Program-made: the position numbers and the translations under genes
In this document: piece by piece, positions 50,950 through 59,814 of the stretch
Layout: each line of letters opens with the position of its first letter
Position numbering within the stretch: the first letter of the stretch is position 1
Notes under the pieces: generated by a model
What the model was told of the DNA's origin: nothing
Database searches by the model: none
The model's input: the letters and a program-made list of their open reading frames with translations, nothing else
NCBI RefSeq assembly: GCF_002904295.1
Contig: NZ_PPHG01000069.1
Coordinates: 62,001 to 126,000, forward strand
Length of the DNA stretch: 64,000 nt
Direction of reading: 5' to 3'
DNA from: Amycolatopsis sp. CA-128772
Lineage (GTDB): Bacteria; Actinomycetota; Actinomycetes; Mycobacteriales; Pseudonocardiaceae

Positions 50950-52053
50950 TCAGCGGAAGGTGGCCAGCATCCCGGCCACCGCCGCGGGCCAGGTGAACTC
51001 CTCCGCCCTCGCCCGGGCCGCAGCGCGCCGGAGCTCCTCCGGGCTGTCCAGGAGGTCTGTGACGGCGGTGGCGAACGCGGGCGCGTGGTCGTCCACCGCC
51101 GCGCCACACCCCGGCCGCACGATCTCCCGCAGTGCCGATGAGGCCGACACCACGACCGGCGTCCCGGACGCCAGCGCCTCCAGGGCCGCCAGGCCGAACG
51201 TCTCGTGCGGCCCCGGCGCCAGCGAGATGTCCGCGCTGGCCAGCAGCCGGGCGACGTCGCCGCGGCCCGGCAGGAACCCGAGGAACGTCACCGGCAGCCC
51301 GCGCGCCCGGCGTTCCAGAGCTCGCCGCCGCGGCCCGTCGCCCGCGACCACCAGCCGGACCTTCACCCCGGCCTCGGTCAGCGAAGCGACGGTGTCCACG
51401 CTGCGCTCCACGTGCTTCTCCGGCGACAGCCGTCCACAGTGGACCAGCAGGGCGTCCGCGCTCCCGGCCAGCTCGGCGCGCCAGCCGGCGTCGCGCATGG
51501 CGGGCCGGAACGTCGCCAAGTCGACGCCGAGCGGCACGCGGCGGACGTTCGGCGCGGCGATCCGGTCGAACTCCGCGCGGGCGAACGCCGTCGTGCAGAC
51601 GACGGTGTCGTAGCTCGCGGCCATCCGCCGGTTCGCGACGTCGGCGACGCGGCGCGCCACCGGCTCGGGCAGCAGGAACTGCTCCAGCAGGCGGTCGAGC
51701 CGCTCGTGGGAGATGACCGTGCTCGGGACGCCGTGGCGCCGCGCCCAGCCGCCCATCCCCCGCAGGGTCAGCCGGTCGGACACCTCCAGCCGGTCGGGTG
51801 CGAGCCGGCGCAGGACCGCGCGGACGCGGTGCGGGTCGACCGCGCGGTACCCGCCGGTGCCCGGGATCTTCGGCGCCGGCAGTAAAAACCGGCGCACCCC
51901 GGTCGGCAGCACCTCGTCGGCGTACCGGGTGCCGGGCACCACCAGCGTCACCTCGTGCCCGCTGGCGACATACCCGGCACCGAGGTGGTGCAGCGCGGTG
52001 CGCAGCCCGCCCGAGCGCGGCCCGTAGAAGTTCGCGAGCTGGACGATGTGCAC
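50950..52053 (-). CDS. GT4-family glycosyltransferase
   Basis: A 367-residue GT-B enzyme. The N-terminus is ANFYGPRSGGLRTALHHLG. The donor domain has VHCGRLSPEKHVERSVDTV, VVAGDGPRRRAL and the EX7E-type motif in GPHETFGLAALEALASG. It resembles mannosyltransferases of phosphatidylinositol mannoside or glycolipid synthesis and lies 2 bp after an MgtA-like gene, so the two probably act in one glycolipid pathway. Donor and acceptor are inferred by context only. Its start, ATG at 52053, has no strong ribosome-binding site, in keeping with coupling. Confidence 0.86.
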   Translation of the reverse strand: MHIVQLANFYGPRSGGLRTALHHLGAGYVASGHEVTLVVPGTRYADEVLPTGVRRFLLPAPKIPGTGGYRAVDPHRVRAVLRRLAPDRLEVSDRLTLRGMGGWARRHGVPSTVISHERLDRLLEQFLLPEPVARRVADVANRRMAASYDTVVCTTAFARAEFDRIAAPNVRRVPLGVDLATFRPAMRDAGWRAELAGSADALLVHCGRLSPEKHVERSVDTVASLTEAGVKVRLVVAGDGPRRRALERRARGLPVTFLGFLPGRGDVARLLASADISLAPGPHETFGLAALEALASGTPVVVSASSALREIVRPGCGAAVDDHAPAFATAVTDLLDSPEELRRAAARARAEEFTWPAAVAGMLATFR

Positions 52054-52055
52054 GG

Positions 52056-53174
52056 TCAGGCCGCGCGGGCGGCCCGGCCCTGCACGGCTTCGTAGTGCCC
52101 GACGAGCTCATGGCAGACGGCGGGCCAGGTCCGGCCGAGCACGACCTTCCGCGCCTTCTCGCCGAGCCTGGCGCGCAACGCGGCGTCGCGCAGGGCGTCG
52201 ACCTTCTCGACGAGCGCCGGGCCGAAGTCTTCGCGGTCCGCGGGCAGCAGGTAGCCGGTGCGGCCGGGCAGCACGAGGTCCTTGGGGCCACCCGCGTCCG
52301 GCGCGAGCACCGGCAGGCCGGACGCCATCGCCTCCTGCACCGCCTGGCAGAACGTCTCGTGCGGGCCGGTGTGGACGAAGACGTCGAAGCTCGCGTACGC
52401 CTTGGAGAGCTCTTCGCCGTACTTCGCACCCAGGAAGGCCGCGCCGGGCAGCTGTTCCCGGAGGTTCCCGAGTTCGGGCCCGTCGCCGACGACGACCACG
52501 CGGATCCCGGGCACCCCGGCCAGCGCGGCCAGCCGGTCGACCTCCTTCTCGGGCGCCAGCCGGCCGACGAACCCGACGAGCAGCTCGCCGTCCGGCGCCA
52601 GCTCGGCCCGCAGCGCCGGGTCGGCGTGGGCCGGGGAGAAGCGGTCGATGTCGACACCCCGCGCCCAGCGGTGCACCCGCGGGACGCCGTGGAGCTGCAG
52701 CTGCTCGACCGAGTCGCTCGACGGCGCGAGCGTCCGGTCGGCGCGGGAGTGCAGCCGCCGCACCCAGCGCCACGCGGCGCGGGCGGCGATGCCGAAGCCG
52801 TACGCGGCGGCGAACCCGGCGATGTCGGTCTGGTAGACGGCGATCGACGGGACGCGCAGCCGTCTCGCCGCGGCGAGCCCGCGCGCGCCGACGACGAACG
52901 GCGAGGCCAGGTGCACGACGTCCGGGCCGAACGCGGTGAGCGCGGTGAGCACCGTGCGCGTCGGCACGCCGATCGGCAGGGAGCCGACCCCGGGGAAGTC
53001 CAGCGCGGGGATCCGCACCACGGGGGCGCCGCGGTAGGAGTCCGGGCCCGGGCCGGGGGCGATGATCAGCACGTCGTGGGCGCGTTCACGCAGGTGCTCG
53101 ACGACCCGCAGGACGGAGTTGGTCACGCCGTTCACCTGGGGCAGGAAACTTTCGGTGACTATGGCGACTCGCAC
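52056..53174 (-). CDS. mgtA: MgtA-like GDP-mannose-dependent alpha-mannosyltransferase
   Basis: A 372-residue GT4 enzyme. MRVAIVTESFLPQVNGVTNS at the N-terminus is the hallmark of the MgtA/SQDX group. The donor domain contains VGFVGRLAPEKEVDRLAALA, VVVGDGPELGNL and HTGPHETFCQAVQEAMASG. In corynebacteria and mycobacteria MgtA (Rv0557) mannosylates a glucuronosyl diacylglycerol to make lipomannan-like glycolipids, and lies next to menG as here. The start is GTG at 53174. The divergent region of 129 bp to the IMPase gene contains an 8-bp palindrome GACATGTC but no clear promoter. Confidence 0.83.
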   Translation of the reverse strand: MRVAIVTESFLPQVNGVTNSVLRVVEHLRERAHDVLIIAPGPGPDSYRGAPVVRIPALDFPGVGSLPIGVPTRTVLTALTAFGPDVVHLASPFVVGARGLAAARRLRVPSIAVYQTDIAGFAAAYGFGIAARAAWRWVRRLHSRADRTLAPSSDSVEQLQLHGVPRVHRWARGVDIDRFSPAHADPALRAELAPDGELLVGFVGRLAPEKEVDRLAALAGVPGIRVVVVGDGPELGNLREQLPGAAFLGAKYGEELSKAYASFDVFVHTGPHETFCQAVQEAMASGLPVLAPDAGGPKDLVLPGRTGYLLPADREDFGPALVEKVDALRDAALRARLGEKARKVVLGRTWPAVCHELVGHYEAVQGRAARAA

Positions 53175-53303
53175 GCCCTGGACGATCGCACCCGATCCTG
53201 GCGCGGGTGTGACGTGGGAGCCAACGGCGCCGGAACAGATCGGCTACGACATGTCATCTCAAGGTCGTGTGCCGGAAACCAGGGTGGCCCAGACTAAGCA
53301 GGC

Positions 53304-54134
53304 ATGACCCTCTTGTCCTCACGGCCGCCGCGGCCCGTCGAGCCCGGCCTGCTGTCGAGGGCGCTCGAAGTGGCCGGACGGCTGGCCAACGACGCCACCG
53401 ACGTGATCACCGCGACCGCCGGCCGCGGCGCCCACCCGTCGACCCTGGATTCGCCGTTCGACTGGGTCACCGACACCGACCGCATCCTGGAGCGCCACAC
53501 CAGGCGGGTGCTGACGGCGGAGTTCCCGGGCATCCCGGTGGTGGGCCACGAGTTCGGCGCGGACCACGGCGCGGACGTGGCCGAATACCGCTGGGTGGTG
53601 GACTCGGTCGACGGCACGGCGAACTACGTGGCCGGAGTGCCGTGGTGCGCGTACAGCCTGGCCCTGGTGGACGCGGCGGGCCCGGTGGTCGGGGTGGTGG
53701 CGGACCCGTACCGAGCCCAGATCTACGCGGCCGCCCGCGGCCGTGGAGCCCGGGCGAACGGCAAACCGGTGAAGCTGACGGACCGCTGCGCAACAGCGGG
53801 CGCACTGGTCTGCACGGAGTTCGCCCGCAGGGGCCCATGGCCGGGCATGGGCGGCTTCATCGAGCGAGCAGCAGCGGCCCACGCAGGGGTACGGGTCCTG
53901 GGCTCGGCAGCGTTGTCGATAGCCCAGGTGGCACTCGGTCACGCGGCAGCGGCGGTGTTGCACAGCTACCACGAGTGGGACGTAGCGGGCTCGGTGGCGA
54001 TGGCGATCGAGGCGGGAGCGGTGGTCCTGGACAGGCACGGAGAGGACACGGCGTTGCCAACGGACGGGCTGCTGGTGGCGGCCCCCGGGGTGGCGGACGA
54101 GGTCCTGGGCTGGTGGCAGGAGACGGCGGGCTGA
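53304..54134 (+). CDS. Inositol monophosphatase-family phosphatase
   Basis: A 276-residue protein with FDWVTDTDRILERHTRR, the metal motif VVDSVDGTANYVAG (D-x2-D-G-T) and HEWDVAGSVAMAIEAGAVVLD near the C-terminus. The usual G-E-E metal loop reads GHEFG, keeping the second Glu. Substrates in this family include inositol-1-phosphate, histidinol phosphate and fructose-1,6-bisphosphate; none can be chosen from sequence alone. Next to PI-mannoside-type glycosyltransferases, an inositol role is plausible. Start ATG at 53304; it lies divergently from mgtA. Confidence 0.85.
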   Translation: MTLLSSRPPRPVEPGLLSRALEVAGRLANDATDVITATAGRGAHPSTLDSPFDWVTDTDRILERHTRRVLTAEFPGIPVVGHEFGADHGADVAEYRWVVDSVDGTANYVAGVPWCAYSLALVDAAGPVVGVVADPYRAQIYAAARGRGARANGKPVKLTDRCATAGALVCTEFARRGPWPGMGGFIERAAAAHAGVRVLGSAALSIAQVALGHAAAAVLHSYHEWDVAGSVAMAIEAGAVVLDRHGEDTALPTDGLLVAAPGVADEVLGWWQETAG

Positions 54135-54247
54135 GCAAGCACCCAGCCCCGGCCTGAACAGCGGTTTCCCACCACCCAACCGGCACCCGACCGCAGAACC
54201 CAACTCGCCCTACACCCCTCCCCGCCCCTCGTCCCAGCCGCAGTCAG

Positions 54248-54327
54248 CACCGGAGAGCCGGGGTCAAGGGTGAGCTTGCTCATCGCGAAGCGACGCCGAA
54301 GGCGCCCTTGAGCCCGGCTCTCCGGTG
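54248..54327. repeat. Long imperfect hairpin between IMPase and GNAT genes
   Basis: Arms 54248-54272 and 54303-54327 (25 nt each, two mismatches) are joined by a 30-nt loop that itself has a short GCTT/AAGC stem. It lies 114 bp after the IMPase stop and about 100 bp before the GNAT gene. It may be a terminator or a member of a dispersed repeat family. In the 294-bp gap 54135-54428 nothing else was recognised. Confidence 0.6.
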
Positions 54328-54428
54328 TTGAACAATCGAGGACGAGGAGCGGGGAACCCCCGCCCCGGCAAAAACCGGCTGTCCGCGACCCGCCCCAATC
54401 AGGTTGCGCGGATGACGAAGATCGAAGA

Positions 54429-54986
54429 ATGCCGATGCTTCGAACACCGCGCCTCACCCTCATACCGCTGCGGGACGAGCACCTCGACCTGGAGTACGAG
54501 CTGGACTCCGACCCCGAAGTGATGAGGTACCTGACCGGGCGAGGATCAACCCGCGAGGAAGTCTCGCGAGCACACGCGCGACGGATGGCCACAGAGCCCG
54601 GCTTCGGCTTCTGGATGGGCTTCGCGGCCGAGGACTTCATCGGCTGGTGGCTCCTCCGCCCACCAAACGGCCCGGACCAGCCGAAAACCGACGGCGAAGC
54701 CGAGCTGGGCTACCGCCTGCTGCGCCGCCACTGGCGACAGGGATACGCCCGCGAAGGCTCGCAAGAGCTGCTCCGGTACGGCTTCGAGCAGCTGAAGCTG
54801 AACCGGATCTTCGCCCAGACGATGGCGGTCAACACGCCATCACGAGCAACGATGGCCTCAGCGGGCATGACGTTCGCAAGAGCGTTCACCTCAGCCGAGG
54901 AGTACGACGACCCGGTCGCGGGCGCCGACCAAGGCGAAGTCGAGTACGAAATCACGCGAGAACGCTGGTTCGAAACGGCGAGATAA
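54429..54986 (+). CDS. GNAT-family N-acetyltransferase
   Basis: A 185-residue protein of the RimJ/RimL type. The N-terminus LRTPRLTLIPLRDEHLD is typical; AELGYRLLRRHWRQGYAREG is the acetyl-CoA loop (R-x2-G-x-A), and LNRIFAQTMAVNTPSRATM follows. The substrate could be a protein N-terminus or a small molecule such as an antibiotic. It is a single gene with no clear operon partner and converges on DUF3592. Codon use includes more A-ending codons than its neighbours, which may indicate acquisition. The ATG at 54429 is chosen; no strong ribosome-binding site is seen. Confidence 0.85.
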   Translation: MPMLRTPRLTLIPLRDEHLDLEYELDSDPEVMRYLTGRGSTREEVSRAHARRMATEPGFGFWMGFAAEDFIGWWLLRPPNGPDQPKTDGEAELGYRLLRRHWRQGYAREGSQELLRYGFEQLKLNRIFAQTMAVNTPSRATMASAGMTFARAFTSAEEYDDPVAGADQGEVEYEITRERWFETAR

Positions 54987-54992
54987 GACCGG

Positions 54993-55436
54993 TCAAGCCG
55001 CACTCACCACCGCAGCCCGCTTCTCGACCCGCCGGATCCACCAAAGCAACGGCCCCGCCACCAGCCACGTGAAGAACACGAAACTCCCCAGCGGCAGCAA
55101 CGTCAGCGCAGCCGACCGCCCCGCCACCCGGGCCAGCTCGGGATCCGACGCGTCGTACTCGATCCGCACCAGCTGACCCGCCGCCAGCCCGTCCGGGTAC
55201 AGCACCCCGTTCGCCGGGCTGTGCACGATGCCGTCCGGTGTCTCGAAGTGGATGATCGTGCGGTCGAACGCCACCGAGTCGACCGTTGCCGTGGCCGTGC
55301 CCAGCTGGGACGAGATCGCGCTGTCGTTGCGGATCGCCGCGAACACCAGGCACACGCACATCACCGTGAGGAGTGAGGCGACGCCGAGGGTGGTCCACCA
55401 CCCGACGCGCCTCACCCGCTCACTTCTCGTGCTCAC
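54993..55436 (-). CDS. DUF3592-family membrane protein
   Basis: A 147-residue protein with two transmembrane helices, one near the N-terminus (WWTTLGVASLLTVMCVCLVF) and one near the C-terminus (LTLLPLGSFVFFTWLVAGPL). Between them is a beta-rich extracytoplasmic domain with FETPDGIVHSPANG and VRIEYDASDPELARVAG, the DUF3592 signature. Rv0556, next to menD in mycobacteria, is the positional equivalent. Function is unknown. It ends 6 bp from the end of the convergent GNAT gene. Confidence 0.8.
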   Translation of the reverse strand: MSTRSERVRRVGWWTTLGVASLLTVMCVCLVFAAIRNDSAISSQLGTATATVDSVAFDRTIIHFETPDGIVHSPANGVLYPDGLAAGQLVRIEYDASDPELARVAGRSAALTLLPLGSFVFFTWLVAGPLLWWIRRVEKRAAVVSAA

Positions 55437-55458
55437 GCCGCGAGCGTAGCGGTCCCGC

Positions 55459-56994
55459 TCAGCCCGCGTGCTCGGCGGCGAGGAACCGGTGGTTCGCCTG
55501 GATCTGGTCGTACGACTTCGGCTTCACGGAAGCCGAAGAGCCCGGAGCAGCAGCACGCAGAGCCGGAGCAGCCGCAGCCGCGCCGTTCGGACCCACCGCC
55601 GGCTTGCCCGCCGTGTACAGCCACGTCTGGAACAGGTCGTGCAGCGGCTTGCCCGAGATCTTCTCCGCCAGCGCGATGAACTCGAGGATCCGCCCGGCCG
55701 AACCCGCCTTCTGCACCTGCCACGTCTGCAGGATCTTGAAGAACGCCTGGTCACCCACGGCCGTCCGCAGCGCCTGCAAGGCCAGCGCGCCCCGGTCGTA
55801 CACCGCGTTGTCGAACTGGTTGTCCGCGCCCGGGTCGGCCGGGACCAGCTTCCACAGGTCGCCGTCGGCCGGGTTCGAGTCGTACGTGTACTGGGCCAGC
55901 TCCGCGACCGTGCCCTCGCCCTCGTGCTCCGACCACAGCCACTCCGCGTACGACGCGAAGCCCTCGTTCAGCCAGATGTCGCTCCAGCGGCCCAGCGACA
56001 CGTTGTCGCCGAACCACTGGTGGGCGTTTTCGTGCGCGATCAGCGTCGTGTTCGAGCCCGCGCGGAAGTTGCGCGCGCCGTACGTCGGCCGCGTCTGGTT
56101 CTCCAGGGAGAAGCCGATCCCGCTGGTCACGACGCCGCCCTCGGCCTCGAACGGGTACGGGCCGAACTGGGTCGCCAGGAACTCGTCGATTTCCGGGGTG
56201 CGCTCGACGCTGGCCTTCGCCGCGTACAGCGAGTCGCCCAGGTCGGCGCCGTACGCCGTGATGAACGGCTTGCCGTCCGGGGTCGTCGACTGGACCAGCT
56301 CGTACTTGCCGACGATGAACGACGTCAGGTACGTGGCCTGCGGCTTCGTGCTGCGCCACTGCCAGCGCGTCCAGCCCGCGCGGCTCTTCTGCGTCCGGAC
56401 CAGCGTGCCGTTGGAGATGGCAACGTTGTCGTCCGGGGCTTCGATCGAGACGTCGTAGGTCGCCTTGTCGGTCGGGTGGTCGTTGGCCGGGAACCACCAC
56501 GCCGAGCTCTGCGGCTCGTCGATGCCCAGGGCCCCGAACGAGCCCTTCTTCCAGGCGTTGATGCCGTCCACCGTCTCGGTCGACGGCGTGTCCGAGTAGG
56601 CCACGACGACGGTCGCGGTCTGGCCCTTGAGCAGCGGCTGCGCCGGCGTGACGACGAGCTCGCCGTTGCCGGTCTGGTTCGTGAACTGCGCCGGGCGGTT
56701 GTTCACCCGCACGCTCGACGCCTTGAGCGCGAAGTCCAGGTCGAACCGCGAAAGGTCCTGCGTCGCGGTGAGCAGCAGCGTCGTGGTGCCCGCCAGGACG
56801 TCGGTCGCGGGCTGGTAGGTGAGCCGGATGTCGTAGTGCAGCACGTCCGTGCCGCCGTTGCCGGCGTTCGGGTAGTACGGGTCGCCGGCCCCGGGGGCGC
56901 CGGGCGAGGGCGCCGCGCTCGCGGTGCCGGCGAGCAGCACCGAGACGACGCCGGCCGCGAGCGCACCGAGGCCGGTGCGCGTTCTTGCACGCAT
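55459..56994 (-). CDS. Secreted M1-family metallopeptidase
   Basis: A 511-residue protein with a signal peptide (LGALAAGVVSVLLAGTASAA) and export of the mature enzyme likely. The zinc site is LIAHENAHQWFGDN (H-E-x2-H) with the third ligand Glu in WSDIWLNEGFASYAEW. The N-terminal beta-domain (HYDIRLTYQPATDVLAGTTT) is the usual M1 saddle. It should release N-terminal residues or short peptides outside the cell. AGGAGGAAATCG before the ATG is an excellent ribosome-binding site. The last 60 residues are Ala/Pro-rich and probably a flexible tail. It lies between menD and DUF3592 without a functional link. Confidence 0.9.
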   Translation of the reverse strand: MRARTRTGLGALAAGVVSVLLAGTASAAPSPGAPGAGDPYYPNAGNGGTDVLHYDIRLTYQPATDVLAGTTTLLLTATQDLSRFDLDFALKASSVRVNNRPAQFTNQTGNGELVVTPAQPLLKGQTATVVVAYSDTPSTETVDGINAWKKGSFGALGIDEPQSSAWWFPANDHPTDKATYDVSIEAPDDNVAISNGTLVRTQKSRAGWTRWQWRSTKPQATYLTSFIVGKYELVQSTTPDGKPFITAYGADLGDSLYAAKASVERTPEIDEFLATQFGPYPFEAEGGVVTSGIGFSLENQTRPTYGARNFRAGSNTTLIAHENAHQWFGDNVSLGRWSDIWLNEGFASYAEWLWSEHEGEGTVAELAQYTYDSNPADGDLWKLVPADPGADNQFDNAVYDRGALALQALRTAVGDQAFFKILQTWQVQKAGSAGRILEFIALAEKISGKPLHDLFQTWLYTAGKPAVGPNGAAAAAPALRAAAPGSSASVKPKSYDQIQANHRFLAAEHAG

Positions 56995-57114
56995 TCGATT
57001 TCCTCCTGAAGGAGTGAGAAGCAGCGCGCTCGAACGTAGCCAGCCAGGAACACCCCAGGAACAGCCGAAGGGAGGTTTCTTGCCTACTGGGATACCACCC
57101 GGAAAGCGGTTGAC

Positions 57115-58800
57115 TCAGCCCGCCGAGACCGCTGCGGACACCGCCGCGCGCAGGCGGGCGTGCAGGTCGCGGTGCCGCGCCCGGTCCACCCGCACCTCGA
57201 CCACGCGCAGCCCCGGCGCGGGCTCCAGGGCGGCCCGGAACTCCGTCAGCGTCTCCGCGACGACGTGCGGGACGCGGTAGCCGGCGCACAGCGCGCCCAG
57301 GTCGGCGCCGTGCGGGGTGCCGAAGACGCGCTCGAAGCTCGCCGAGTGCTCCGGCGCGCCCTGCTCCAGCAGCGAAAATATCCCGCCGCCGTCGTCGTTG
57401 AGGACCACGATCGTCAGGTCGGGCCGCTGCTCGGCCGGCCCGGTCAGCAGCCCGGACGCGTCGTGCAGGAACGTCAGGTCGCCCAGCAGCGCGTACGACG
57501 GACCCCGGTGCACGTACGCGGCCCCGATGGCCGTCGAGACCGTGCCGTCGATGCCCGCGACGCCGCGGTTGCGGTGCACGAGGACGTCCGGGCGCAGCCG
57601 GCCGGCCAGCGCGACGTCCCGGGTCGGGTTGGACGAGCCCACGACCAGGAGCGAGTCCGAGGGCAGCGCGTCCACCAGCTCGGTCGCCACCCGCAACCCC
57701 GACGGCCACGCTTCCGCGGCCAGTGTCGACGCCACCGCCGCCGCGGCCGCCGCGTCGGCCCGGCGCCAGCTCGCCAGCCACTCCGGGTCGGCGGGCTTGG
57801 TCGGCTCGTCGAACCACTGCCCGACCTGCCGGACGTTGTGCGCGGGCGCCGGCCAGTCCGAGTCCGGGCGCACCAGCAGCACCTCGACGTCGGCGTCCGA
57901 GAGCACCTTCTGGATCTGCCGGAACACCGTCGGCCGGCCGAGGCAGAGCACCTGCTCCGGCTTGTGCCTGCTGACGAACTCCTCGACGGCCAGCAGCCAC
58001 ACCCCGGACGAGATCGCCGTGCCGCCGGACAGCCCGATCCCCCCGGTTTCGGAGATCACCGGCCAGCCGTGCTGCTCGGCCCACTCGCTGGCCGCCTGGA
58101 CACCGGTGTCGCACGCGATGACCAGGCCGTGCCGGGCCGAGGGCACCACGAACGACGGCAGCGCGCCGAAGTCCGGCAGCTCGGTCCAGCGGGACCCGTC
58201 GGCCCGGCCGTCGAGCGATTCGTACCACTCGCCGGCCGCACCACTGTCGTCCAGGTCCGGCACGAGCGGCTCGCGGAACGGGATGTTCAGGTGCACCGGT
58301 CCGCAGCGCCACTCGCCGTAGGCCGCGTTCCAGGCCCGGCAGATCTGGCTGCGCCAGTACGAGTTCTGGCCGGCCCGCCGCTCGGCGACGGCGAGCTCGT
58401 CGAAGTAGCGGACGGCGTCGCCGTAGAGCTGGTGCTGGTCGATGACCTGCGACGCGCCCGCGGCCCGCAGCTCGGGCGGCCGGTCGGCCGTCATCACGAT
58501 CAGCGGGACACCCGCGCGGTCGGCTTCGAGGACCGCCGGGTGGAAGTTCGCGGCCGCGGTCCCGGACGTGCAGAGCACGGCCACCGGGCGGCCGGTGCGC
58601 GCGGCGATGCCGAGGGCGAGGAAGGCGGCGCCGCGCTCGTCGATGCGGACGTGGAGCTGCAGTTTTCCGGCCTTCGCCGCGTCGTAGAGCGCGATCGACA
58701 GCGGCGCGTTGCGGGAGCCGGGGCAGAGGACGACGTGCGAAACGGTGTTGCGGACGAGTTCGTCGACGATGACCCGGGCCTGCGCGGTGGAAGGGTTCAC
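57115..58800 (-). CDS. menD: 2-succinyl-5-enolpyruvyl-6-hydroxy-3-cyclohexene-1-carboxylate synthase
   Basis: A 561-residue thiamine diphosphate enzyme. The N-terminal domain has VVLCPGSRNAPLSIALYDAA and IDERGAAFLALGIAARTGRP, the latter with the catalytic Glu. The C-terminal ThDP region reads ALLGDLTFLHDASGLL and VVLNDDGGGIFSLLEQ. It adds a succinyl-type unit from 2-oxoglutarate to isochorismate, the second step of menaquinone synthesis. The GTG start at 58800 has GGAG upstream. It is divergent from menB, separated by 90 bp of probable shared regulatory DNA. Confidence 0.95.
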   Translation of the reverse strand: MNPSTAQARVIVDELVRNTVSHVVLCPGSRNAPLSIALYDAAKAGKLQLHVRIDERGAAFLALGIAARTGRPVAVLCTSGTAAANFHPAVLEADRAGVPLIVMTADRPPELRAAGASQVIDQHQLYGDAVRYFDELAVAERRAGQNSYWRSQICRAWNAAYGEWRCGPVHLNIPFREPLVPDLDDSGAAGEWYESLDGRADGSRWTELPDFGALPSFVVPSARHGLVIACDTGVQAASEWAEQHGWPVISETGGIGLSGGTAISSGVWLLAVEEFVSRHKPEQVLCLGRPTVFRQIQKVLSDADVEVLLVRPDSDWPAPAHNVRQVGQWFDEPTKPADPEWLASWRRADAAAAAAVASTLAAEAWPSGLRVATELVDALPSDSLLVVGSSNPTRDVALAGRLRPDVLVHRNRGVAGIDGTVSTAIGAAYVHRGPSYALLGDLTFLHDASGLLTGPAEQRPDLTIVVLNDDGGGIFSLLEQGAPEHSASFERVFGTPHGADLGALCAGYRVPHVVAETLTEFRAALEPAPGLRVVEVRVDRARHRDLHARLRAAVSAAVSAG

Positions 58801-58877
58801 CGGCAGGCTCCAGACTCCGCCGAGGCACTCTTTCCCGCCGAGGCGGCATCAGGCACAGCGCACATGTCCACAGGTCC

Positions 58878-58883
58878 TATTCT
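58878..58883 (+). promoter_or_regulatory. Candidate -10 of menB (leaderless)
   Basis: TATTCT at 58878-58883 lies 7 bp before the GTG at 58891, so transcription would begin at or next to the start codon. The codons between the upstream ATG (58864) and this GTG are AT-rich at third positions, unlike the gene. No good -35 was found. Confidence 0.4.
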
Positions 58884-58890
58884 CCCAAAC

Positions 58891-59814
58891 GTGGATGACG
58901 CCCGAGTTTCCGAGCTGTTCGACCCCGCCGCGTGGATCGAGGTCGAAGGTTTCGCCTTCACCGACATCACCTACCACCGCTCCGCTGAGAGCCGCGGTGG
59001 CAAGCGCGTCGTGCGCATCGCGTTCGACCGTCCCGAGGTCCGCAACGCCTTCCGGCCACACACCGTCGACGAGCTCTACCGGGCCCTCGACCACGCCCGG
59101 ATGAGCTCGGACGTCGGCTGCGTCCTGCTCACCGGGAACGGCCCGTCGCCCAAGGACGGCGGCTGGGCGTTCTGCTCCGGTGGTGACCAGCGTATTCGCG
59201 GACGCTCCGGGTATCAGTACGCGAGCGGGGAGACCTCCGACACGGTGGACCCGGCGCGGGCCGGCCGGCTGCACATCCTCGAGGTCCAGCGGCTGATCCG
59301 GTTCCTGCCGAAACCGGTGATCGCGGTGGTCCCGGGCTGGGCCGCGGGCGGCGGGCACTCCCTGCACGTCGTGTGCGATCTCACCCTCGCCTCGGCCGAG
59401 CACGCGAAGTTCAAGCAGACCGACGCCGACGTCGGCTCGTTCGACGGCGGCTACGGGTCGGCCTACCTGGCGAAGATGGTCGGCCAGAAGTTCGCCCGCG
59501 AGATCTTCTTCCTCGGCCGCGAGTACTCCGCCGAGCAGATGCACCGGATGGGCGCGGTCAACGCCGTCGTACCGCACGCGGACCTGGAAAAAGAGGCGCT
59601 GACCTGGGCGTGGGAGATCACCCGCAAGTCGCCGACGGCGCAGCGGATGCTCAAGTACGCGTTCAACCTCACCGACGACGGGATGGTCGGCCAGCAGCTG
59701 TTCGCCGGCGAGACCACCCGCCTGGCGTACATGCAGGACGAGGCCGTCGAAGGCCGCGACGCGTTCCTCGAAAAGCGCGACCCCGACTTCAAGGACGTCC
59801 CCTATTACTACTGA
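58891..59814 (+). CDS. menB: 1,4-dihydroxy-2-naphthoyl-CoA synthase
   Basis: About 307 residues of the crotonase fold, very like mycobacterial MenB. RPEVRNAFRPHTVDELYRAL, GGWAFCSGGDQRIRGRSGYQ, GWAAGGGHSLHVVCDLTLAS and TDADVGSFDGGYGSAYLAKM are nearly invariant in the family, and the Asp of the last motif is catalytic. It closes the naphthalene ring of menaquinone from succinylbenzoyl-CoA. I prefer the GTG at 58891 (candidate leaderless start); ATG at 58864 would add nine residues. The 3' end overlaps the likely start of menE. Confidence 0.94.
   Translation: MDDARVSELFDPAAWIEVEGFAFTDITYHRSAESRGGKRVVRIAFDRPEVRNAFRPHTVDELYRALDHARMSSDVGCVLLTGNGPSPKDGGWAFCSGGDQRIRGRSGYQYASGETSDTVDPARAGRLHILEVQRLIRFLPKPVIAVVPGWAAGGGHSLHVVCDLTLASAEHAKFKQTDADVGSFDGGYGSAYLAKMVGQKFAREIFFLGREYSAEQMHRMGAVNAVVPHADLEKEALTWAWEITRKSPTAQRMLKYAFNLTDDGMVGQQLFAGETTRLAYMQDEAVEGRDAFLEKRDPDFKDVPYYY

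Noticed and set aside
53267..54157. Alternative plus-strand frame of 296 codons over the IMPase gene
   Set aside because: The IMPase frame contains the DGT metal motif and WDVAG; the alternative is Gly/Arg-rich without motifs.
58864..58890. ATG at 58864 as start of menB
   Set aside because: No ribosome-binding site and non-coding-like codons (ACA, CCT, ATT, CCA); kept as the alternative to GTG 58891, not excluded.
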